Positions 35,732-43,745 of a stretch of DNA of 56,696 nt are shown here, one piece after another (positions within the stretch are counted from its first letter, which is position 1; each line of letters begins with the position of its first letter). Origin of the DNA: Planctomycetota bacterium (GTDB lineage: Bacteria; Planctomycetota; Planctomycetia; Gemmatales; Gemmataceae); the NCBI GenBank assembly GCA_009920765.1, contig RFZJ01000015.1, forward strand, positions 1-56,696. The letters run 5' to 3'. The notes below the pieces were generated by a model. That model made no database searches. It worked only from the letters and a program-made list of their open reading frames with translations, and was not told where the DNA came from. The position numbers were made by a program, and so were the translations under genes.

Positions 35732-37906
35732 TTATTTATCAGGTGAAACTGCGAGCTTAGCACCTGGTATTACAAGGGTTGCTGTGCCACCTGGATGCAA
35801 CCAACCAGGGTTCTTAAGATCAACCCAAATACGAACCTGCCTGGAATTGGAATCCAAAAAGTTTTCATTAAGAGCGATAGTCCCATACAATGTTTCTTCA
35901 ACTTCCCGCTTGGTGGGCAACGCCCAAACAAGTACTTGATGATCTTGGGTACCCGTAACAGCAAAGGCTCCATCAGGAGAAAAAGCACAGCATGAAGAGG
36001 AACCACCAGTCCAGATAAATTGTCTTAATTCTGCAGGTCTGGCATTGTTAATGGGAGTACGCCAAAGCTGAACTTTGCCATCACTACCACCATTGGTCAG
36101 AACTGTTTTTCCATCAGGAGAATAAACTGCAAAATTAGTGAAGCTGGAGGAACCAGAATTGGAGTGAATGATACCTTCTAGGTGTTTATCAGCCAGAGAG
36201 AGGACTCTGATTTCCTTGCCTTGATCAAACAAGATGGTTTTGCCATCAGGGCTTACACCAAGATGAGAAACATCACCACTACGTTTATCATAAGAAAGAA
36301 GCATAGAAGGATTAATTTTCCCAGCATCAAACCCCCAAACACGGATGGAATTATCTTTACCTGCGGAAATAACTTTATCTGCCCCGGCAAAAGATACCGA
36401 GGTGATACCAGATCGATGGGCATCAGAGAATTTTAGCAAAAGCTCAGCACTGGCAACTTTCCAAACACAAAGTGAATGATCCTCACCAGCAGAAACCGCA
36501 TATTCTCCATCCGGAGAAATAGCGACGGAATGAACTATCCCACGATGCCCTGAAACTGAAGATTTAATAGCATCTTTTTCGCGAATTGTAGCGGGGGAAA
36601 AGAAAACAAGCGAACCATCGGAAAGACCAGCCACAACCTGGGTGGATTTACCACTGTAACATGCAAGGGATTTAACAGGATGCTTAAGAGTGAGAGACCA
36701 TAATTGCTCGCTGGTACCGGGATTCCATGCACGAATACTGCTATCTTCACTTCCTGAGATAATCGTGCTTACCCCCGCCTGCTGGCAAACTCCAATCGCA
36801 GTTACCTCCTGCAAATGCCCGCGTAAAACCAGTTTAGGCTGCTCAGGCTGGGAAGGTTCAACAATTACCTTGGTATCACGGCCAATGGTTCGGGCATCCT
36901 GAACTTCAACAAGCCCCTCAACCCGCAGTCGATCACGATTCTGAACCTGAAGCAAAGGTTCAAGATTTTTAATTGCTTCCCCACGGTTTCGATAAATAGT
37001 TTTGATAACACCAGGGATCGAACTACGAATTTCATGCATTTTAAGAGTAGTAACTGCAGCATTTAATTCACGTTGTGATTGAACAACCAAAGCAGCCTTA
37101 CCTGTTTCTTCATCGATATATCTGCGCCAAAAAAGCTCAGCAGAACGATACTCTTCATCGGAACCAGCACCCTTCTGCCTAAGAAGGGATTGCTGTTGAA
37201 ATCGTTTATGCGCTTCATCGCGGGTTTTCTCACTTGCCCTACGATCGGCTTCACTGGCTTCCAACTTTGCGGCGCGAATACCAAGATCATCCAAGGCCAA
37301 CACTGGGTTTACTAATGCAACCATTTGGTTCTTCTGGACTTCATCTCCAACTTCAAGCTTGTAAAATGTAGTTTCCTTATAATCTAGAGCCATCTTACCG
37401 GGAGTTAGTGGATCATCGCCCCCCTTCCACAAACGAAACTTTTTATTGGATTTATTGTCCAACAAGATCACATCATTTCCAGAAACTTTATCATCTTCAA
37501 CAACCAAACGACTAATCGTAAGTTTGAAAATATCCTCTGGATGGATGTCCCGCTTGGGTTTGATATCCGTGCCAACAAACAATAATTTCCCATCTTTTTC
37601 AGCAGGTATCTCCTGCCTTTCCATTGCAGAAATACGGGCATTCGAAATCACCAACGGTTGATTAACCCCGGGTCTCGAAACGGTTACGGTGGCGGGAGCA
37701 TCAACTTTAGGCTGGTTATTGCCGGGATTTCCATCAACAAGAATAGTTTTATTTTCGCCGACCTGCGTTTCAAAATCTTCAGTGGTTGAATTAAAAACCA
37801 ACTCATCAGTGGCTCCGGCCTTTTGATAAGTGGATTTGTTGATTGTATTCAAAAGAACTACACCAACCCCAAAAAACAAAACTGTAATTGCCGCCCATCT
37901 GAACAT
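35732..37906 (-). CDS. HlyD-type adaptor with WD40 propeller inserted in its beta-barrel
   Basis: The 724-residue protein has a membrane anchor (residues 5-22), a lipoyl-like region split by a coiled-coil hairpin (about 180-300, with helices rich in Ala/Glu/Arg) and adaptor barrel strands (LRVEGLVEVQDARTIG, 327-342). At about residue 362 the barrel is interrupted by roughly 310 residues of WD40 repeats (ISGSEDSSIRAW; VSAGEDHSLCVWK; ISAGKDNSIRVWG; TNGGSDGKVQLW; VTGTQDHQVLVWA) before resuming with GTIALNENFLDSNSRQVRIW and a final PGGTATLVI. So a propeller is nested in a membrane-fusion protein. Stop lies 24 bases before the M50 gene start. Confidence 0.85.
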   Translation of the reverse strand: MFRWAAITVLFFGVGVVLLNTINKSTYQKAGATDELVFNSTTEDFETQVGENKTILVDGNPGNNQPKVDAPATVTVSRPGVNQPLVISNARISAMERQEIPAEKDGKLLFVGTDIKPKRDIHPEDIFKLTISRLVVEDDKVSGNDVILLDNKSNKKFRLWKGGDDPLTPGKMALDYKETTFYKLEVGDEVQKNQMVALVNPVLALDDLGIRAAKLEASEADRRASEKTRDEAHKRFQQQSLLRQKGAGSDEEYRSAELFWRRYIDEETGKAALVVQSQRELNAAVTTLKMHEIRSSIPGVIKTIYRNRGEAIKNLEPLLQVQNRDRLRVEGLVEVQDARTIGRDTKVIVEPSQPEQPKLVLRGHLQEVTAIGVCQQAGVSTIISGSEDSSIRAWNPGTSEQLWSLTLKHPVKSLACYSGKSTQVVAGLSDGSLVFFSPATIREKDAIKSSVSGHRGIVHSVAISPDGEYAVSAGEDHSLCVWKVASAELLLKFSDAHRSGITSVSFAGADKVISAGKDNSIRVWGFDAGKINPSMLLSYDKRSGDVSHLGVSPDGKTILFDQGKEIRVLSLADKHLEGIIHSNSGSSSFTNFAVYSPDGKTVLTNGGSDGKVQLWRTPINNARPAELRQFIWTGGSSSCCAFSPDGAFAVTGTQDHQVLVWALPTKREVEETLYGTIALNENFLDSNSRQVRIWVDLKNPGWLHPGGTATLVIPGAKLAVSPDK

Positions 37907-37976
37907 GATAATCTCCTCGCCGACTCTATATATACTTTTAATTCTACCCGTTCAGCAATGATTTCGAACTTGCTGA

Positions 37977-40097
37977 TTAGAAGAAAAACACGATTTTTTC
38001 GTAGAAGAATTCCCAAAGCCCATAAAAGAGGGAATAACCCATTTTCTCATTACCGCAGATTATTTTTGCATGAACTTCGGTTCCAGAAAGAAGCAATTCC
38101 TTGGGAATTTCATAATCCTTATCAACGCCAACCAAGGTAACACAGGCAATAACCACCGGTTCAGCTTCCATACCGGAAGAACGTTCAGGGTTGGCTTCGC
38201 CCCCTATTTTGATTTTGGTTAACTTTCCTTTGAATTTTCGAGTGGGGTCGCTTCTCACAATAAAATCAACATCCAATTCATCTTTATTCATGCGCACAAA
38301 GCCTTTTAAGACCTGTCCAATGTGCTGCTGGGGAATTTTAAGTTCAACTTCCCACGGGCCATCAACTGCGCCAAGGCGAAGCAATTCTTCTGATGGTTTT
38401 ACAACGCGATTCGTCAGATTCTCCTGGAATGCACTGCTCAAAACCTTCCATTCTTTATTGCCAACCTTTGCTGCTTCTTGTGAAGTAAATATTGGGGCTT
38501 TCAATGCAAAAAAGCCTTCTCTTTGCAGATTTAGGTCTGCATTGGTTCTTTTAACCAGCGCATCAAGCTCACGTTCTTTACTAAGGCGAATGATGCTACT
38601 TTTTTCAGCTTCAACAAGGCTGGACAAACGCTCAGAATCTGTCCCCTTACTGGAGCGCTGTTCATACATCCTGGTATCCCGGTCTGCAACTTGAATTTCT
38701 TTGCGTTGGGTTCTAATGTCTTTTTCCAACTGGCTGTCATACATAATTCCCAGTGACCGATTCTCAGAAACCATATCGCCTGGCTTTACACTAAGTTCTT
38801 TGATCACCCCTTCAACAGTAGAAAAAACCTTACGCCTGATTTCAGGTTGCAATTGACCTGAAGCATCCATTTTTAAAGGGTAAGGCACAAAATAGAACAT
38901 AAAACCTAAACCAATAAGCGCCACAACTACAGCAAGTGTAATCGCCTTCGTTGCGCCCCCCAATCCTTCTTGTATTTTCGCAAGAGGCATCCAAACATAA
39001 CGCATCGGAATTCTGCGGTATTGAATTGCGTTATAAACAGCGGTGGCAGCATGACGACCAACAACATCCAGCCTAGCTATTAATTGCTGTGGATCTGTAG
39101 GGGGATCGAAAGATTCCATAAGCAAAACAGTTCGAAAAGGCGGTTTTCGATCTTTATCACGATCATCCGTTACAGGATAAACAACGAGAAGTTTACTACC
39201 ACTTTCTGCAAGGTATTCATCAAGTGCTGCAAGCACTTTCGGAGGTAAAGTTTCTTCCTTGGTACCCGTAAAGACAAGTTTTTCACCCCACTCAAGTACT
39301 TTAGAGGAAAGCCTTTGCATCAACCTCACAAGATTAGATCTTTTTTCAACAACATCCGCTCCGGAAATAGCTTCGATTATGGGTCTTTTTCCATAGCAAA
39401 TGCCAACGCTCAAACGATCGCAACTAATCAAGCGCCTTCCGTCATTGGCTATTTGGTAAGCAACTTCAACAGGGTCAAGGCTTGCATGAACCAAGCGGGA
39501 AAAAGATTCGACCTGAGTCCAAATTTGTTGCTGCCCCAGCATTTGCCCCAACATCTGATTACGCTGGTACCGGGTTGCAAGGTCTGCCATCAGCGCAATG
39601 TATTGCATGAAACCGGGGACTGCATTCATGGCCCGATTAGAACCTTGAAAAACCTCGATGATGCCTGTGATTTGGTTGTTTAAAAGAATAGGGACCATTA
39701 AAAGCAAGAAATCGGTCGGGTTTCCTGCACCAGATTTACCTGATTCATCCGAGGCCAACCCGCTTCTAGGAAGCAAAACCACTTGTCGTGGGTTAACAAC
39801 GACCTGCCTTAGAAGTTCTTCGTGGCTTTGGCGAGATTCTTCAGAGCGATCAAGGCCGACTTCCTTCAAATTAATCTGAAATTGCAGCTGAAGATTACCC
39901 TGATTAGTACGAATCCAAAGCGCCCCAACAGGCGCCGCAAGAGACTCTAAAAGCTTTTTAAGTAGCTCACCATAAAATATACCCGGAGGCACATCGGATT
40001 CACAAAGCTTTGACATCTCTTCCAGCCTTTGACTCAGGCGTTTACGCTCTAAATCCAAGGCTCGAGGATCAACTTGAGGCTCTGGCGCGGTACTCAC
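37977..40097 (-). CDS. Double GAF + transmembrane + HlyD-type adaptor
   Basis: The 706-residue protein has a coiled coil (residues 14-35), a first GAF-like domain (about 40-175; GALWIRTNQGNL, DFLLLMVPILLNNQITGIIEVFQ) and a second one (about 205-355; LISCDRLSVGICYG, FRTVLLMESF). A single membrane helix (about 384-404) follows, then periplasmic adaptor parts: lipoyl half (KVFSTVEGVIKELSVKPGDMV), coiled coil (about 455-530) and barrel (WEVELKIPQQHIGQV, RMNKDELDVDFIVRS). GAF domains bind small ligands such as cyclic nucleotides; here they would sense something in the cytoplasm and pass it across the membrane to an efflux adaptor. The downstream neighbour is the WD40-adaptor gene, same strand, 70 bases away. 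Confidence 0.85.
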   Translation of the reverse strand: MSTAPEPQVDPRALDLERKRLSQRLEEMSKLCESDVPPGIFYGELLKKLLESLAAPVGALWIRTNQGNLQLQFQINLKEVGLDRSEESRQSHEELLRQVVVNPRQVVLLPRSGLASDESGKSGAGNPTDFLLLMVPILLNNQITGIIEVFQGSNRAMNAVPGFMQYIALMADLATRYQRNQMLGQMLGQQQIWTQVESFSRLVHASLDPVEVAYQIANDGRRLISCDRLSVGICYGKRPIIEAISGADVVEKRSNLVRLMQRLSSKVLEWGEKLVFTGTKEETLPPKVLAALDEYLAESGSKLLVVYPVTDDRDKDRKPPFRTVLLMESFDPPTDPQQLIARLDVVGRHAATAVYNAIQYRRIPMRYVWMPLAKIQEGLGGATKAITLAVVVALIGLGFMFYFVPYPLKMDASGQLQPEIRRKVFSTVEGVIKELSVKPGDMVSENRSLGIMYDSQLEKDIRTQRKEIQVADRDTRMYEQRSSKGTDSERLSSLVEAEKSSIIRLSKERELDALVKRTNADLNLQREGFFALKAPIFTSQEAAKVGNKEWKVLSSAFQENLTNRVVKPSEELLRLGAVDGPWEVELKIPQQHIGQVLKGFVRMNKDELDVDFIVRSDPTRKFKGKLTKIKIGGEANPERSSGMEAEPVVIACVTLVGVDKDYEIPKELLLSGTEVHAKIICGNEKMGYSLFYGLWEFFYEKIVFFF

Positions 40098-40288
40098 AGC
40101 AGTCCACCTTAATAAATATCAGATTGCAACTTAAATTAACTCTACACCATTCTACCTAAGTAGAGTGCTGAATAATAGTTAACCTTAAACAAATTGAAAT
40201 TATTTTAAGAAGACCAATTTTAAGAAAGCTGATTATTCGGTACAACTAACGGAAATATAGGCAGCATGGGAAACACAGGAATAATAGG

Positions 40289-40723
40289 CTATGCGCACTT
40301 CCGTTTCATCTCCGGTTGTTCACCAAACGCCGTTACTGAGTGCAATGTCTCGCGATCTCGCTTTGTCAGAACTTTTATCATGCGCAAAAGCAAACTCATA
40401 CAATCAATTGGATACTCTTCCAACACTTCGACCATATCTTCGGCAGCCAATAATTGGTGCGAGTTAGCTCTTTGGCCCTCTATTTCCCATAGCACCAAAA
40501 TTTTTCGAATTGACCGCCCTTTATTCGCCCACCTTTGCAACTTTAATTTCAACAATACGGGATTTTTCTCACACACTACCAACTTTTCTGCTCTTTCAAT
40601 CAACCAATTTATGAAAACCTTGGCGACATCTTCCGCCAAGCCTTCTGTCATAAACTCATCATCCAGAAATCCTGCCAATTGGACTCGACTGATTAACATC
40701 AAAACTTCCCCCGGCGAAAACAT
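40289..40723 (-). CDS. Small helical protein of unknown function in the adaptor cluster
   Basis: I chose the ATG at 40723; another Met lies 11 residues earlier (40756). The 144-residue product is strongly helical and amphipathic: MFSPGEVLMLISRVQLAGFL, AEDVAKVFINWLIERAEKL, AAEDMVEVLEEYPIDCMSLLLRM. It has no signal peptide, no membrane helix and no motif I know. A plus-strand ORF covers the same bases but has a less protein-like composition. It lies upstream of the GAF-adaptor gene on the same strand and may be a cytoplasmic partner of that cluster. Function unknown. Confidence 0.5.
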   Translation of the reverse strand: MFSPGEVLMLISRVQLAGFLDDEFMTEGLAEDVAKVFINWLIERAEKLVVCEKNPVLLKLKLQRWANKGRSIRKILVLWEIEGQRANSHQLLAAEDMVEVLEEYPIDCMSLLLRMIKVLTKRDRETLHSVTAFGEQPEMKRKCA

Positions 40724-40830
40724 CTTTCCCCCACCAACAAGTAGGCGATATAACACAAATGCTTATTGCTTCAATGTCATTTTGCCTAAAGAATATTTCT
40801 TTCTTTTTTGGGATTGACGTATTTTTTCAA

Positions 40831-42618
40831 TCAATTTTTCAATCCAAGATCCGCCCAAACCAAATCCCGAAGCAGGTTCAAAGGAAGTGTACCGTGAGAC
40901 AAAACTGATTCATGATATTGTTTTAGATTAAAAGCATCACCCTTGGCGTTCTGGGCATCAGCCCGAAGTTTATTGAAGAAAACAGCGCCTGCAAAATAAG
41001 TAGAAAGCTGGCATGAGGACTGCTTGGACCTGATAATTTTACCCAACGCCTCTCCTTGGGTTTGAAACGCACGGTTCACAAGTAAATCCAACGCCTGCTC
41101 ATCGGTCATGTTGTTGCAATGCATCTGATGATCTAACACCGCATTGGCAACTGCACGCAGGTACCATTTTAGCTGATGAATTCTCAACCCGGGATCTTGG
41201 TCACCATAGCCTTCATCAAGCATCATTTTTTCAGTGTAAACCGCCCATCCCTCTGCAAAAACTCCTGAAGACAATACTCTGCGAATTTTCGAAGGGTGCT
41301 TATTCGAATATTCAAGTTGAACATAGTGCCCTGGATAGGCTTCATGAATGGTCAGAATCTGAAGCATATAACTGTTGTATTCCTTCATAAAGCTTAAGAC
41401 GGTGTTTGCATCCCAGTCAGAAGGCGGAGGACTAACCGCATAAACACTGGATGCAGCAGTATCAAGCGGCGGAGCCTGATTCAAATATGCAACAGAATTT
41501 CCTCTTTGAAATTCTGGCATCTCAAGAATCTGACAACGGTCAGGTTGTGGCAAGGAAAGAATATTTTTGGTAGTGATGAATGATTGGATTTTCTTGACAG
41601 TACTGCGCGTATCCCTCAGGAGATCTTGGGGGTTGCCTCGTTTCTCACTTAATTTTTCAAGAACCTTTGCAATAGTTTCATTTTTACCTTTGTTGTCGGG
41701 AACAGGAAGAACTTTCTCAGGATACAACCCCGACCACAGCTGTCTGGCAATAACATACATTTCATGGGTGACGGATATCATTTCTAATTCTGCAAGGCGC
41801 AATAATTCATCCGCACCAACCCCTGTCTGAAGTTCGTGAACCAATTTGACATTGAATTGTTCTTTGCCAATTCGCCAATCGGTATCACCTCCTTTTTTCG
41901 CAAGATCCTGAAGGAAGTCCTGATAAATTTCCAGACTGGGCACGACTTTGTTTGTAGCCTCAAGAAGGCGATTTTTAAGGTCGGGATTTTTAACAAACTC
42001 TCCAATACCTTTTTTATAAAATCGAATAGACCCCAAGTTTTGCTTTATCGCAGTGTTAAGGATGACTTTAGGTGGGTTTTTTAGCGAATCTTTTGCAGAA
42101 TGCAAAATCATCGGCACCAGTGCAACTCGTGAAACCAACGCGTCGACAACTTTTTCTTCAGGGATGGTGGATTGAGACAAAGGCAGATAGAGGCTGTCTG
42201 CAATCAATTCATTGTAGGCCCTTGGATCGTTCTCGTAGGTTTTATTGAATTCCTGCAGCCAAAGGGTGCGCTCCAGATTCGATTCTAAAACCTTAAAATC
42301 AACTTTCCCGCTGGCACTCAAAGATTCCTGCTTGATTTGCGAACGCAACTTTTCGAGTGAAACTTTGTAGAATTTTTTCCATATCTCCCGATTTCCTGTG
42401 CTGGGGTTTTCCAACTTATCATCGAACCGATGGTCGCCCAATTGGGTTGCAACCATGGGGCGCAATTTAAATTCACCTTCCAGCATTGCATCAAAAAACT
42501 TTGCCAGCTTATTGTCTTCATCCTGTTGGGAATTAAACATTGCAGATCCACATAAAACCATCGAAAAGAAAAAAAAGCTACATGCCATCATTTTTATTGT
42601 CATTGCGGTTAGCCTCAT
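40831..42618 (-). CDS. DUF885 family putative zinc metallopeptidase, exported
   Basis: The 595-residue protein has a signal peptide (hydrophobic ACSFFFFSMVLCG, residues 12-24) and the DUF885 pattern: VATQLGDHRFDDKL near the start, ILTIHEAYPGHYVQLEYS with an HExxxGH zinc-like motif, EGWAVYTEKMMLDEGY and a C-terminal GTLPLNLLRDLV. DUF885 proteins are predicted metallopeptidases or carboxyl hydrolases; substrate unknown. Its ATG overlaps the stop of the ATP-grasp gene (ATGA), so translation is probably coupled and the two may act on the same compound. Confidence 0.88.
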   Translation of the reverse strand: MRLTAMTIKMMACSFFFFSMVLCGSAMFNSQQDEDNKLAKFFDAMLEGEFKLRPMVATQLGDHRFDDKLENPSTGNREIWKKFYKVSLEKLRSQIKQESLSASGKVDFKVLESNLERTLWLQEFNKTYENDPRAYNELIADSLYLPLSQSTIPEEKVVDALVSRVALVPMILHSAKDSLKNPPKVILNTAIKQNLGSIRFYKKGIGEFVKNPDLKNRLLEATNKVVPSLEIYQDFLQDLAKKGGDTDWRIGKEQFNVKLVHELQTGVGADELLRLAELEMISVTHEMYVIARQLWSGLYPEKVLPVPDNKGKNETIAKVLEKLSEKRGNPQDLLRDTRSTVKKIQSFITTKNILSLPQPDRCQILEMPEFQRGNSVAYLNQAPPLDTAASSVYAVSPPPSDWDANTVLSFMKEYNSYMLQILTIHEAYPGHYVQLEYSNKHPSKIRRVLSSGVFAEGWAVYTEKMMLDEGYGDQDPGLRIHQLKWYLRAVANAVLDHQMHCNNMTDEQALDLLVNRAFQTQGEALGKIIRSKQSSCQLSTYFAGAVFFNKLRADAQNAKGDAFNLKQYHESVLSHGTLPLNLLRDLVWADLGLKN

Positions 42619-43640
42619 TTAATTTCAATAACACCATTCTTGCTGTAAATAATATTATTACCTTTTCGCCCTGATTGAGAAAGAAGCAAATCGTTTCCTG
42701 TCCACAGGCTGGCCGGATTAATTTGAAGGTAATGCCTGACACCCAGGTAAGAAGTTGTCAACCTTGGATTAATTTCAAAAACAAAATCCTTTAATCCACT
42801 GATTTCAGGGCCTAGGATTAAATCAACGCCGACCCATCCATTTAAACCAACGAAACCATTCAAGGACCTTTGAGCAAGATTCAAAGCACGATATTCCAAA
42901 TCCAGGGGCAAAGGGAGTGATCCCCCTTGATAAATAAACTGATTATCAAAGGCCTCCATGTTTTGAAAGCTGGAAACAATCGGTTTACATTGCCCCTTAT
43001 GCACAAAAAAACAATAGCTTGCGGCAATTCCTTCTTTAAATTCTTGAACAATCCATTGGTCCAAATTTAGAATGCTGGAAGCCTTGTCCTCTAAAATCTT
43101 AATGCTTTTTATTCGAAAAGTATCTGTAGCCCCTGCGCCATCTCTAGGTTTTAATACCAAAGGAAAACTTATTTGCGGTGCTTTCAAAAAATTTCCCAGC
43201 AGCATGGTGGCCGGCGTCGGAATTCCTAATCTGTTTAAATAAAGAAATGTCTGGTATTTATCTCCCGCCAGGCTTATTGCCTCATCCGAGCAATTCAGAT
43301 TTTGTGCCCCTGTTTCATTCAGTTGTTTAATACGATTGGCAAGAATACCATCTGATTCTGGCGCCATCACCAGAACTGCATCTTTGGAATTAACACTATT
43401 CAAAAAAGGATTGGAAGATTCCGGAATAACCCATTGGCGCATGGTGATGAGTTTTTCAGCTACTAGCGATTCCCCCACATCCTTTGAGGCAAAGACAAAA
43501 AGCTCAAACTGATTCAGTTTTGTAAAATCAATGATCAACGCCTTTAGGATCGCCACCCCTTCTTTGAGAAGAGGTGCAAGAACGCTTGTAGAATCCAACT
43601 TGATTGCAGAAAGCTCTTCGTACAAATACAAGCGCTTCAT
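42615..43640 (-). CDS. ATP-grasp ligase (MfnD-like?)
   Basis: The 341-residue protein is an ATP-grasp enzyme joining a carboxyl group to an amine: KYQTFLYLNRLGIPTPAT, ATP-binding LVLKPRDGAGATDT, IVQEFKEGIAASYCFF and the metal-binding FVFEINPRLTTSYLGVR. The NPRLTTSYLG ending resembles the tyramine-glutamate ligase MfnD group that makes methanofuran-like cofactors, which planctomycetes use in one-carbon metabolism, but no other methanofuran or H4MPT gene is near, so this is only suggestive. Its stop overlaps the DUF885 start (ATGA). A terminator for the TolC gene precedes it. Confidence 0.8.
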   Translation of the reverse strand: MKRLYLYEELSAIKLDSTSVLAPLLKEGVAILKALIIDFTKLNQFELFVFASKDVGESLVAEKLITMRQWVIPESSNPFLNSVNSKDAVLVMAPESDGILANRIKQLNETGAQNLNCSDEAISLAGDKYQTFLYLNRLGIPTPATMLLGNFLKAPQISFPLVLKPRDGAGATDTFRIKSIKILEDKASSILNLDQWIVQEFKEGIAASYCFFVHKGQCKPIVSSFQNMEAFDNQFIYQGGSLPLPLDLEYRALNLAQRSLNGFVGLNGWVGVDLILGPEISGLKDFVFEINPRLTTSYLGVRHYLQINPASLWTGNDLLLSQSGRKGNNIIYSKNGVIEIK

Positions 43641-43685
43641 AACAATTACCTAAACAGCTATAATTTATGATCGATAAAAACGAAA

Positions 43686-43708
43686 TAAGCCGGTATTATA
43701 CCGGCTTA
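43686..43708 (-). terminator. Rho-independent terminator of the TolC-like gene
   Basis: A perfect 10-bp stem TAAGCCGGTA (43686-43695) pairs with 43699-43708 around a 3-base loop and, on the minus strand, is followed by TTTCGTTTTTATCG. It lies 38 bases after the TolC-like stop, so that gene ends there and the ATP-grasp gene needs its own promoter in the short remaining gap or read-through. Confidence 0.85.
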
Positions 43709-43745
43709 CTTGCAGAAATCTTCCAGATACCCTCAAAATATTATA

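Noticed and set aside
40266..40817. Long plus-strand ORF across the helical-protein gene
   Set aside because: Its product is rich in Asn/Ser/Thr/Phe with no motif, whereas the minus-strand frame gives a regular amphipathic helical protein on the same strand as its neighbours.
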